DNA from: Folioceros fuciformis
Lineage: Eukaryota; Anthocerotophyta; Anthocerotopsida; Anthocerotales
NCBI GenBank assembly: GCA_049999805.1
Contig: JBNGIO010005977.1
Coordinates: forward strand, 42,077-106,076
Direction of reading: 5' to 3'
DNA length: 64,000 nt
Positions 39,606 through 50,803 of this stretch are shown here, piece after piece (the first letter of the stretch is position 1; each line of letters starts with the position of its first letter). The notes beneath the pieces were generated by a model, which saw only the letters and a program-made list of their open reading frames with translations, was not told the DNA's origin and made no database searches. The position numbers and the translations under genes were made by a program.

Positions 39606-42600
39606 CTAGGAAGAAAGAGGAACAATGTCCATGCTGACTCGTCCAAGGGCAAGGAGCCGCGTAGGACAAAGCTAGAGTCGGGGAGCGCAAGGAGGGGGGC
39701 TGAGCAAGTGAGGAAGGAGGTGGGCCTTGCAACCAAGAAAGTCGAGCAGCAAGGAAACAAAATGGAAGAGATACTGGCCAAGTTGGAGAAATTGCAGATC
39801 AACGTTGTAAAGGACCATGAGAGGCGGAGAGCCGCGATGGGGGGAAGGGCCAATCTCTACTGCTCGACTTGTGGGCAACAAGGGCACTCACGGGCAAGCT
39901 CTCCCCAGGTGAAGGTGCAAATGATGGAGTATGAGCAGGGTGAGGAAGAACCGTATCTCGAGGACACCTACCAAATCTAGGAAGCAATGCCAATGGTAGG
40001 GTATCCAAAGACGTCTTACCCGTCGCATTTGCGAAGTAATGCGCCCATGGGGATGAGAAATCAGGTATCTAGGAATCCGGGGCAACTGACTACGATCCAG
40101 TGTTATAACTACTAGGGCATAGGCCACTTTGCGAACAGCTGCCCCTCAGCGACATGACAGGGGAATGGCAATTACCAGAGGTTGTGCACGGATTGTAAGC
40201 AAACGAGGCACGTTGCTGGAAGCGTCCTTTGCGCAACGCCAAAGAAGCACGTGAGGATTGCTCTGACTCCTGCGACGATGAATCCAGTTACTGGGGCAAG
40301 CGCACCACCTACAGCACAAGTGACTGATGCACTCATGGCTATATGGGAGGATGCAGAGGCCAACGTGCTGTGGGAACTGGAAGTTCTGGGGGGTTAGGAT
40401 GGGAAATATTATGAGAAGGTGCCCGCCATGGCTGTCCGGACCCGAGAAAGATCTAAAGCCAGCAGGGAGGCAGATGAGTCAGCAAGGAGAGACGGATTGA
40501 AAAGCCAGAGAAAAATGGGGCAATCCGTTTCCTCCAGTGCGTCTGAGGCTGCGCTGAATACCTCAACCTCTGCAAGCGGAGAAGAGGAAGAGGCACCATT
40601 ACCGGTGGGGAAGGAGAGAGCGCCGAATCTTGAAACGAGGGAAGAAAATGCGGTGGCCGCTAGACTTGCGACGCGCGCAGTGGAGGGGAACCGACCAACA
40701 AATGAGCCGACCTAGGGGATGGAGGTCGTTGGAGAAGCTTTGTGGCTGGAGGAAATGAAGGCGCTTGGTTTTCCACTGGATGTGCGAAGTGAGGTGGCAG
40801 AAATGATACAGGAGGAGTTAGGCCAGATGGCCGCGGACACCGCGACAATTGGGGGAAGATAGCCAGGTTCCACAGACAAGGGAGGGGCTGGAAAGGAGAA
40901 AGCTTGACCCGAAGCAGAAACTGAGAAGGGGAGAATGTGAGTACAGGAAGCCCTCGATTTGGCAGAAGCCATCATGGATCAAAAATTCATGGTGACTTTT
41001 GGCCAACTTCTCCTGGATACACCACGATACAGGCAGCAATTGCGACGAGCGCCGAAAATGGCTCAAACTAGGAGGAAGCAAAGTCTGCCACAAGTAAGAC
41101 CAAGTGTTCATCCTGTGAATTTAGTATCGATGGTGGACCAAGGCCCAGCTGAATTACAGATCGAGATAGTAGGGTGTGTGATCAAGAAGGTACCCTTAGA
41201 CATAGGGTCTGGGGTAAACATTATGACCGAAGACACGGCCCGGAAGCTGGGATTGGAAATTGAGCAGACAGTTAAGGTTCTGTAGTTGGTAGACATGTTG
41301 AAAATGGCACCAGTGGGGGAAATCATTGGAGTTCTGACCCACATCGGCACCATTCCATATCTTATGGATTATGTGGTAATTAAGCAAAAGGCTCCGGGAT
41401 ATGAAGTATTGATTGGGAGAACATGGATGTATGGTGCCAGATGCACTTTCATGTGGGGACATAAGGAGGTAGGATTCAAGCCGTTGGACTGGGATCCGAA
41501 GACTAAGGAAGGAAGGATTTGCTTGTCATGGAGCAAGGATATGTACGCTGGGGAAACACCTTCGGAATTAGATGGGTATACATCGGCCGGAGAGACGGAT
41601 GAGCAAGCAGATGAAAAGGAGAGATTCCCTTTTGCTCATATCTCTTGGTCCAATGAGGAAAAGGACTATCAGCGAAATCTCCCCCATCTCATCAGCTGTT
41701 ATAGAATCACGGAGGACTGTGCGAATGGGGGAACTAAGACGAAGGAAGTAAATTCAACTACCGAGGTGGTTGAAGGTTAAACGGAAGTAGTAGGAACCAC
41801 TACCGAGGTAGTCGGTAAAGGATTGAAGGTGGTGGAACCAACTACCGAGGTAGCTAAACCAGCAAAGTCAGAAGTAGGGGGACCGAGGGAGGACTCGCTT
41901 GAGAAGGAGGAGGAACATGAGGGTGTCACACGAATTACCTCTGAAGAACTTTTCCATGAGTGGGGGATGAGGGACGCGGAATCGCGAAGGCTTGAGGAGG
42001 GATTTGGCATCACCTCGGCACTTGTGGAGCGAGAGTGGGTGCAGGCGGATGAGATCAAGGACGTAGAAGTCTTGCCAGGGAAGGTCCTCAAGTTTTCCAC
42101 TAAGCTGGACGTTGTGTTGGAAAAGGGGATGAAGGACCTACTGGCGAAATTCATTGACGTCTTTACCTTTGACGTCACCGATATGAAGGGGATACCCAAG
42201 GAGTGGGGGGAGCATAAGATCGAGTTGGAACCCGGGGCAATACCAGTCAGAATCCCTCAGTACAAGCTGAATCCCAAGTACTCGCTGAAGGTGAAGGAAC
42301 ATTTGGAACTATACCTCATGGCGGACATTATTTACCCCATTGTCACTTCAGAGTGGGTGGACCCAATTGTGGTGGTGCATAAAAAACAGCCGGGTAACTC
42401 AGAGTGTGCCAGGATTGGAGGAGGCTGAACAAGGTAACCTAGAAGGACCACTTCCCATTACCGTTCATCGACAACATTCTGCACTTGGTTGCGGGGCGAA
42501 TAATGTATTCCTTCCTGGATGGGTACTCGGGCTACAACCAGCTACACCTTCGAAAGAGCGACTGGCCGCTGACTACGTTTACCACTGACTGGGGAACGCA

Positions 42601-44905
42601 TGCCTACAAACGCAGTGCTTTTGGGTTGACGAGAGCACCTGGATCCTTCATGAGGGCGATTGTCAAGATCTTTAAAGAATTTCTTCGCAATTTTATGGAA
42701 GTCTTTCTGGACGACTTCTGTGTGTTTGGGATCAAGGAAGACCACCTGCGACATCTGAGAAAATGTTTGGAGAGATGTAGGGAGGCCAAGCTATGCCTGC
42801 ACCCCGAGAAATGTTACTTTGGGATGGCGGAGGGTATTCTGTTGGGACACAAGATTTTAGCAAGAGGAATCGAGGTTGACCCCGACAAGGTGAAGATCAT
42901 TGTAGCCCTCTAGCCACCAAGGACACTAAAAGAGCTTAGAGGACTCTTAGGCATGGTCGGCTATTATAGAAGATTCATTAAAAACTTTGCAAAAAGAGCT
43001 GCTCCCTTGACAAGTGTATTATGGAAGGATTAGGAGTGGGAGTGGACGCCGGCAAGGAAGGATGCATTTCAGGATCTGCGGACAACTCTCATCTCAGCGC
43101 CAACACTCAAGGGACCTGGCTGGAGCAAGAGGTTTCATGTCTATGTCGACGTCTCTACCTTCGCAATCGGCGTGGTACTCAGCCAACGAGATGAGAAGAA
43201 GAGGGATTACCCTATCTACTACGCGGGTAGGCAACTCATTGAGGCTAACCGGAAGTATACCACCACTGAGAGGGAAGCGCTGGGGATGGTATATTCGGTC
43301 AGGAAATTTCGTCACTACCTGCTCTCGTAGGAATTCCTCTTTCATGTGGATCACTTCGCACTTAAGCATCTGGTCAACAAGGTAGATTTGTCGGGGAGGA
43401 TCGCTACGTGGATCTTGTTGCTCTAGGTGTTCACCTTCACCATGGAAACCAGGGAAGGACGGAAGCATGTAAATGCTGATTTTCTTTCGCGACTGCAGAC
43501 GGAGGAAGTGGTGCAAGATGAGGAAGATGAGTTTCCCGATGAAACTCTATTCGCAGCAGAGATGGAGGGTGAAGCGGCTACGCCTAACCGCAAGCAAACT
43601 GAGAAGGAAGGCGCGCCAGGGAAGGAGAAGGGGAGGAGCGGCTTTATTCGACCCACCTACCAAGAGGTCCTTGCGTTCCTGAAGACGGGAGTCGTTCTTA
43701 GAGACTTGTCAAAGCAGCAAGCGCAGTTGTTTGTGCATTACGCGAGACCCTTTACCCGCAATGGAAGTGAACTCTACAAGACGGAACTAGATGGCCGAGA
43801 GAGGCTCTTGGTGCCAGCGGAGAAAGTCAAGCGGGTACTGGCGGGGTTATATGAGGGAGAAGCAGGGGGGGGCACTTTCATGCACACATCACCTGCAAGA
43901 AGTTGCTGGAAATGGGCTACTGGTGGCCGACAATGTACAAGGACACAGCGGCATACGTCAAGAAATGTGACACGTGCCAGAGAGTGGGCAAACCAACCGC
44001 GATGACGCAATGGCCCTTAATTCCCATTCTGGCTTTAGGCCCATTTGAAAAATGGGGGATTGACTTCGTGGGGCCTATCTAGCCGAAGACCAAGGTCAGG
44101 CAGAATCAGTTCATCTTGGTTGCAACGGATTATTGCACGAGGATGATGGAGGCACAGCCCCTTCACGTGGATACAGCTCAGGTGGTAGCTAAATTTTTGT
44201 TTGAACAAATGACTGCCCACTATGGGTACCCCTTGGAGTTGGTAAGCGATCGGGGAATCCATTTTTTCAATGAGGTAATCACCCACATGGCGGAACATTT
44301 CAATGTGCAACACCGACGGACGACTCCCTATAACCCGAAGGCCAACGGATTGACAGAGAAGGCAAATGGTATCCTTTGCCAAATCTTGAACAAACTGACG
44401 GTGAAGTACGCCTACGACTGGGACCTCAAACTCTACTCGGCATTATGGGCGTAGAGGACATTGCAACGGATTACGACATAGAGAACGCCCTACTACCTCA
44501 CCCATGGGCACCATCCAGTGATGCCAGTAGAATTTGAAGTTCCAACCCTGCGCATCCAGAGGGAGAAACGAATGTCAGTGGAAGAGAGTCAGCTAGAGCG
44601 GTTGGTCAGTTTTGTGAGGCACGCTGAGAACCGGGAACAGGCGATGGAGACCATGCAGGAAATGCAAGCTAAACGTAAGGAATGGCATGATCGCAGTTTC
44701 AAGAAGCAAGAATGGGTGGTTCCCGGGGATTTGGGTTTGCATAACAGGTACATGCATTTCCCGGGAAAACTGCATCTGAGGTGGATGGGGCCATACCGGG
44801 TGATCGAAGTTTTTACTAACGGGTCCATACAGCTACAGTAGTTGGACGGCCACCTCCTGCCAACCAGAGTCAATGGCTGGCAAGTGAAGAAATACCATGC
44901 TTAGG
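39585..44905 (+). mobile_element. Ty3/gypsy gag-pol, 5'-truncated and inactivated
   Basis: Order along the plus strand: gag C-terminal part with CCHC relic (CSTCGQQGHSRAS, 39870), protease (PLDIGSGVNIMTEDTARKLG, 41200, and YEVLIGRTWM), reverse transcriptase (DNILHLVAGRIMYSFLDGYS, RSAFGLTRAPGSFMR, VFLDDFCVFG at 42705), RNase H (RFHVYVDVSTFAIGVVLSQR, TTEREALGMVYSVRKFRHY), integrase (CDTCQRVGKPT, FEKWGIDFVGPI, LVSDRGIHFFNEV, TTPYNPKANGLTEKANG) and a C-terminal tail (GPYRVIEVFTNGSIQL). About 17 in-frame stops, of which at least 13 are TAG, and two frameshifts (about 42400 and at a G8 run at 43866). No 5' LTR is seen; the left end abuts the Harbinger remnant. Confidence 0.88.
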
Positions 44906-44934
44906 TTGGTGAGGACGCCAACAAATGAGAAGGG

Positions 44935-45300
44935 GAGTATGTAGAGGAAAAAAATGTTCAGGAACCGCTTTCTCGGCGTCAGAAGATGTCGACTTTGTTT
45001 TTTTTGGTGTAAACAGGTAAGCAAACCGGCCTAGTAAGTATGAATGTGAGTATATTTATACATAAAGACTCCTTGGCCTATGGCATTTTGGGCAACCTAT
45101 GGTAGTGGAGTTGGGTGTCGAGATGAGCAGGTTGGCCCTTGGCCTATGGTATGAAGGGTCTTGCAGGAAGTTTATATATGCACCCCCCCCTTACCTTCAA
45201 AATAAAGAAATAAGGTAGGAACTCGGCATAGGTAGTTATGGACTTAGGCTAGGAAATCGGAGTGTAGTGGCTTAGTGACGATGGCTGAAGCTGAGCCACC
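44935..45300 (+). repeat. Possible 3' LTR of the gypsy element
   Basis: A purine-rich stretch (gagaaggggagta) just after the pol end is followed by tgtagagg, as at a PPT/LTR boundary. The segment also has a TATA-like tttatatatgcacc and an aataaa. No second copy was found in the window, so this is inference. Confidence 0.35.
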
Positions 45301-45309
45301 ATCGCGGAA

Positions 45310-45928
45310 AATCGGACGGCAACCTCGATAGTGGAGCTCGACAACCTGGTAAGGATAAAACCCAGAAGGGCAAAAGGTCAAGTGCCATTTTTAGGAACGC
45401 AATTGGGTGAACAACCAAGGTAGACGAGGCGGGTGGAGCGCAACAACAGAGCAGCTCAGGCAAGAGCCGAGGACAACAGGTTGGGGGCGCGCGCGGCGGC
45501 AGCGGCTAAGCTACGGGAGCAGTTACCACGCTTGAAGGAGATGGCGCGAGAGGAAAAGCCTGCACAATTAGCAGCAGCGAAGGGCACTTTGGAGCAAACC
45601 CCAACACCAAAGGTAGAGACAGCCTTCTGGCCGAACATGGAGCACTAACGCGCAAGGGATGGCGGGCTGGTGGAGGAGTTTAGCCTGGGCTTCATGGCTC
45701 AACGCTGGAACCATGTAGCTCCAGGGCTGGTGCAGGAGTGCGCCCAGCACTTGCGGAGTCTGCGCAAAGAAGGAGCTATCCAGGGGAACCCACATGAGTG
45801 GAACCTAGATTTGGTGAGAAGAGTATACGGGCACAGTCTAGAAGAGGAAGGAGGTTTGGTCCTCAAGACGCCGAGGAAGAAGAGCATGGTGACCTCGGCA
45901 CAGACGTTGCCCAAACCCTTAAAGCATC
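45310..45928 (+). pseudogene. Accessory transposon ORF, 5' part
   Basis: Frame from about 45330 with two probable decay stops (TAG about 45421, TAA about 45646). It encodes a charged Ala/Arg-rich helix (ARAAAAAKLREQLPRLKEMA) and then a domain with FSLGFMAQRWNHVAPGLVQE and NPHEWNLDLVRRVYGHSLEE. Pattern and position resemble the putative plant transposon protein domain (PF20167-like) found near gypsy elements in seed plants. The copia element interrupts it at 45929, and the frame continues at 50804. Confidence 0.5.
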
Positions 45929-46040
45929 ATAAATACCCCCTTGAGCTCCCTTGCTATTGAGACTCATTGTGAGAGTGTGACCTCTCTTTCTCCTCTCCTC
46001 CTCTCCTCCTTCACCATGTAGCTCCTATAGAGATCCTACA
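45929..46040 (+). repeat. 5' LTR fragment of the copia element
   Basis: 112 bp almost identical to the last 112 bp of the 3' LTR (taaatacccc through tagagatcctaca). The first about 168 bp, including the TG end, are absent. Confidence 0.85.
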
Positions 46041-46042
46041 AG

Positions 46043-46054
46043 TGGTATCAGAGC
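46043..46054 (+). other. Primer-binding site, initiator Met tRNA
   Basis: TGGTATCAGAGC two bases after the 5' LTR, the classical plant copia iMet site. Confidence 0.9.
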
Positions 46055-46906
46055 TTGGTGTGGAGCTTGGTTTTGTGGAGCAACAAGGCGTGTGGTATGG
46101 AGGAGTGGGCTGCGAAGCCTGGTCAGGGCGCTGTTACCTTGTTCGCGCACATGGCGGTGTGTAAAGCCTAGCAACGTGGAGCATCGAGGAGGGCGCCACA
46201 GTGCCACCCCGCAGCTCGAGGTGCTACCCCAGAGCGGGTGCAGAAGGGCGTGGGCAGCTGCAGCGGACAGGCCGCCGGGGCGCAACGAGGGCCGCCGGGG
46301 CGTAGGAGGGCGCCGTGCCGCCAGGCCCGCGGGGGGTAGGCAGGCTCAAGTGGCCAGGCCACCCCGCCCAGCCTCCCGCAAGGGGGCGGGGGCAGGCCCT
46401 AGGCCGGGGCGGCAAGGCGCCCGTCTGCTAGCGAGGGCGTCACGGAGGACGCCAGGATGCCGCCGGGGTGCCAGGCCTCCCCAGGCGGGAGGGGTGCCAG
46501 GCCGGCAAGCCACCCAGGACGCCAAGGGCCCTGAAGGTGCCCCCGTCAAGGGCGCCTGACCCTGGGCGCCAACTGATCGTGCCTGCTGGGCGTTGGCCCT
46601 CTGAATCATCGGGCTTGGGCCTCACCTGAATGTGGGGCGTCGTTGGAGCGTGGGCGTCACAGCCGCCGAGCGCCGGTGAGCGAATGCCGCATTGCGGTCA
46701 CCAGAGTGCTGACGCCGAGAGCAAGAGTGCGGGACCGAACCGATCCCAGCCACAAAAGTCAAGATCTCGATCGAACAACGGGAGATATTCCACTTGTGAG
46801 CGACCGAAGCCTAAATTGTGGACAGCTGTTTCGTTTTAAGGGTAACTTTTTACATTTCAACCGCTTTGTAACTAGCCTTTTGGTTGATTTGCATCGACTT
46901 TGAAAC

Positions 46907-47350
46907 ATGATGTCCTCAGGAAATGTCATGTTCAATATCGAGAAGTTAGACGGTACTAACTTCCCATTCTGGAAAGAACAAGTGTATAATGTTCTAGTAC
47001 AGAAGAAGCAGATCAAGCCCATTAAGCTACTAGGAGTGAAACCTATTAGCATGACTCAGGATGAGTGGCAGGATGTAGAAGGTAGCCTGTTAACAGAGGA
47101 GGTGAACAAGAAGAATATGGAACCCTTGAAAGATTCCAATGCCCTCATGATGAGAGGAAGGTCCACTTCAAAGGGGAAGGACAAGGAGCGAAGTCTTTCC
47201 CATAGTAAGTCTCGCAGTTGTAACAATGTTGAGTGTTACCATTGTCACAAGAAGGGTCACATCAGAAGGGACTGCAAGAAGTTCAAGAAAGGACAAAGAA
47301 AAGAAAAAGAAGCAAAGCGACAACAAGGCAAGTCTGAGTGTCAAGCATGA
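46907..47350 (+). pseudogene. Copia gag, internally deleted
   Basis: Starts MMSSGNVMFNIEKLDGTNF and FWKEQVYNVLVQKKQIKP, as in copia gag, then jumps directly to a region before the zinc knuckle CYHCHKKGHIRRDC, so the middle of gag (roughly 100-150 residues in relatives) is missing. Ends by frameshift into the protease frame. Confidence 0.8.
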
Positions 47351-50300
47351 CGAGGTGAACTCTGTTGATGATGGAGATGTTCTTACCTCTTCTTCCTTCA
47401 ATTCTGCACAACTGACAGCCGTGGAGAGTCACTTATTCTCTAATTGGATAATTAACTCTGGAGCATCTTTCCATATTACTCCGCATAGCGAGTGGTTTAG
47501 CACCTATGATGCTACTAGGAAAGGATGTGTTCGGCTTGGAAATAACTATGCATGCGAGATTGCAGGCGTTAGGGATGTGCAGCTGAAGTTCGACAATGGA
47601 TCTTCATTCGCACTGAAGGATGTTAGGCATGTTCCGAAGTAGACAAAAAACAAGATTAGTACAAGACAGTTGGATGACGCTGGCTACCACTGTTGGTTTG
47701 GAGATCATTCTTGGAAGATCTCCAAAGGTTCTTTTGTGTTAGCTCGTGGATCGAAGTGTGGCACTTTATACTCACTTCAGGTAACTATTGTCAAGGATCA
47801 TGTGACTTGTGTTACGGAACAGCCAAGTGTTTCCTTGTGGCATAGTCGGTTAGGACATATGTCTAAAAAAGGAATGAAGATCCTATCTTGTTTTGGTCAC
47901 GTCCCTGCTTTTCACTTCTCTGATTTCTCCGTGTGTGAGCACTGTTTGTATAGGAAACAGACGAAGTCACCACATGGAGCAAGATGTAAACACAAAAGTA
48001 AACCTCTTAAGTTGGTTCACAGTGATGTTTGTAGACCTATGCCCACTGTATCGTTAGGCGGTGCATCTTATTTTGTCACTTTCATAGATGATTTCTCACG
48101 CAAGGTGTGGGTTTATCCTTTGAGGAGAAAGGATGATGTTCTGACAGTGTTTCAGAAATTCATCACCCTTGTGGAGAATCAGTTTGGCCTCCAACTGAAG
48201 TGTCTAAGGACAGACAATGGGGGAGAGTATGTTTTGAAGGCTTTCCAGTCATTCTGTGATTCCAAGGGAATCAAGAGAGAATTGACTGCGCCGTATACTT
48301 GTTCCTAACATGGTGTGGTTGAACGGATGAACAGAACCATCCAGGAGAGGATGCGTAGTTTGTTGTCAAACTTTGTATTGCCTAATAGATTTTGGGTAGA
48401 AGCAGTGGTTACTGCGGTGCATCTTATTAACAGATCTCGTAATAGGGCTGTGGATGAATAGGTTCCAAAGGAGATGTGGTCTAGAAAGAAGCTGTCATAC
48501 AAGCATCTACGAGTGTTTGGCTGTGAGGCATACTACCATGTTCTGAAGGAGTTTCGGGACAAGTTGGCACCCAAGTCCAAGAAATGTATTTTTCTTGGCT
48601 ATGGTGAGCTTGGTGAGATGGGATACTGTCTATGGGATCCAAAGGCCAAGAAAATGGTTCGCAGCAATGACGTGTTCTTCAATGAGGCCAAGATGCACAA
48701 GAAGCCTACTCCAACAGTGGAGGTGCGACAGGCGGTCTTCCAAGAAGATGGACTTGACCGTCCCACGCAGGTTGAACGACGTGATGTGCAGGAACCAATT
48801 CCTCCACTTGTAGAAGAGGAGAGAGTGCAACCAACTCCGGTCGAGGCGCCATTGCTTCGTAGGTCAGGAAGGATTTCACGTCCTCCTGACATGTATGTTG
48901 CATCTCTTGATTATGTCATGCTGACGGATTGTGGGGAGCCCTCTTGTTATGAAGAGGCCATGTGAGTGACTGACAAGGACAAGTGGGAGAAGGCAATGCA
49001 GTCGCAGAAGGGTTCGCTCCATAAGAACCAAACTTGGGAGTTGGTTCGGTTGCCTAGGGGCAAGAAGGCGTTGCCATGCAAATGGATGTATAAGATGAAG
49101 GACATACCCCCATTATGGCAAACCCAAGTACAAGGCACGATTGGTTGCTAAGGGTTTTAAGCAACAGCAAGGTATTGACTTTGATGAGATTTTCTCGCTA
49201 GTTGTCAAAATGACCACCTTGCGATGTGTTCTTGGTCAAGTTGCGAGACACGACATGGAAATTATCCAAATGGATGTGAAGTCGGCATGGTGATCTCCTG
49301 CAAGAGGTATACATGGAGCAACCAGAGGGTTTTATTGAGAAAGGCAAAGAGAGTCTGGTGTACAGGTTAAAGAAGAGCCTTTATGGTTTGAAGCTGGCAA
49401 CCAGGGAGTGGTATTACAAGTTCCACTCATTTATGCTTTCTCAAGGCTACAAGCGTAGCGTTGAGGATTATTGCCTTTATACGAAGCAAGCTAAGGATGG
49501 AAGCTTGCTCATTCTGGTCCTCTATGTGGATTATATGCTAATTGCTGGGACTAACAGTGATGAAATTTCAGCGTTGAAGTCAAAGTTGAATGCTCGCTTT
49601 GACATGATAGACTTGGGAGAGGCAAGCCATATTCTTGGCATGCGTATTCGTCGAGACAGACAGAAGCGTTGCTTTACTTGTCTCAGACTGAATACATTAA
49701 CAAGGTGCTTCAACGTTTCAACATGGAGAAGGGGAAGGTATTGAGTACTCCGTTGCCTCCATATGTGAAACTTTCAAGCAAGGATTGCCTAAGCTCTGCG
49801 GAGGACAAAGCTGAAATGGAGAAGGTTCCATACTCATCAGCTGTAGGGAGTTTGATGTATGCACTGATTGCTACACGTCCTGACATTGCCTTTGCAGTGG
49901 GAGTGGTTAGCAGGTTTATGTCAAACCCTGGCAGGAAGCATTGAGAGGCAGTGAAAGGAGTTATGAGGTACTTGAATGGTACAAAAGCTTTGTGCTTATG
50001 TTTTGGTAGTGAAGATGCATCTGTAGCGGGATATACGGATGTTGATTATGTAGGGGATATGGATAAAAGGAGGTCCACATCAGGTTATGTCTTCATGTGC
50101 ACTGGAGGGGCAGTCTCATGGCGATCTTGTTTGCAATCGTGCATAACGCTATCTACCATAGAGGCCGAGTATGTTGCAGCGACTAAGGCTTGCAAGGAAG
50201 CCATGTGGCTTGATCGTTTAGTGGAAGATTTGGGGATCAAGGTTGAGCTGCTAGTGTTGCATTGTGATAGCCAGAGTGCTATCCAGTTGGCGAAGAATCC

Positions 50301-50480
50301 AATGTTTCATGCGAAGACCAAACATGTGGAAGTGAAGTATCACTTCATTCGATAGGTGTTGGAAAACAAGAGGGTACAGCTTGTCAAAGTTCACACCAGT
50401 CAAAACCCTGCAGATGTTCTTACCAAAGAGCTCTCTACGAAGCAATTCGCACAAGCACGAACACTCATGGGCATGAGATA
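47226..50480 (+). pseudogene. Copia pol: protease, integrase, RT, RNase H
   Basis: Protease with WIINSGASFHIT, where the catalytic Asp of DSGA is Asn. Integrase with SVSLWHSRLGHMSKKG, CEHCLYRKQTKSPH, FIDDFSRKVWVYPL and RTDNGGEYV. RT with LYGLKLATREWYYKF and YVDYMLIAG, where the second Asp of YVDD is Tyr. RNase H with GYTDVDYVGDMDKRRSTSGY and STIEAEYVAATKACKEA. Internal stops include TAG at about 47640, 48462 and 50353, TAA at 48306 and TGA at 48963, plus frameshifts near 49115 and 49280. Not functional. Confidence 0.88.
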
Positions 50481-50523
50481 GACCACTCTCTTATGAAGGT
50501 AAATTGGCCTTTAAGTGGGAGGT

Positions 50524-50803
50524 TGTAGGGTTATTAAAGCCCAATGTGCTTAGACTAATGTGTTTAGTCTAAGATTAGTGACTAGTTAAGTACCATTAGT
50601 TTAGATTAGCTTAAGCTAATCTGTAGGAAGCTTCTTGCGCAGCTTCCTGTGGGCTTCTTCTGAAGCTTCTTAGGGAGCTCTTCTAGAGGGTATAAATACC
50701 CCATTGAGCTCCCTTGCTATTGAGACTCATTGTGAGAGTGTGACCTCTCTTTCTCCTCTCCTTCTCTCCTCCTTCACCATGTAGCTCTTGTAGAGATCCT
50801 ACA
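50524..50803 (+). repeat. 3' LTR of the copia element
   Basis: 280 bp beginning TGTAG and ending CTACA, a perfect 5-bp terminal inversion, with a TATA box (tataaatacccc) about 100 bp from its end. Preceded by a polypurine tract. Confidence 0.85.

Larger units (their letters stand above)
45929..50803 (+). mobile_element. Ty1/copia retrotransposon nested in the accessory ORF
   Basis: About 4.9 kb: truncated 5' LTR (45929-46040), iMet primer-binding site (46043-46054), leader, gag, protease, integrase, RT, RNase H, PPT (aagtgggaggt) and a full 3' LTR (50524-50803). The gene order gag-PR-IN-RT-RH defines copia. Missing LTR sequence, stops, frameshifts and changed active-site residues show it is inactive. 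It separates the two halves of the accessory ORF. No target duplication can be read because the left LTR end is deleted. Confidence 0.85.

Noticed and set aside
46092-46625. GC-rich overlapping frames of 60-155 codons
   Set aside because: They fall in the leader of the copia element between primer-binding site and gag, and show only composition-driven openness.
39585-50480. TAG read as glutamine (genetic-code change)
   Set aside because: BUB3, ISWI and beta-amylase in the same window end with TAG exactly at the family's C-terminus, so TAG is a true stop here.
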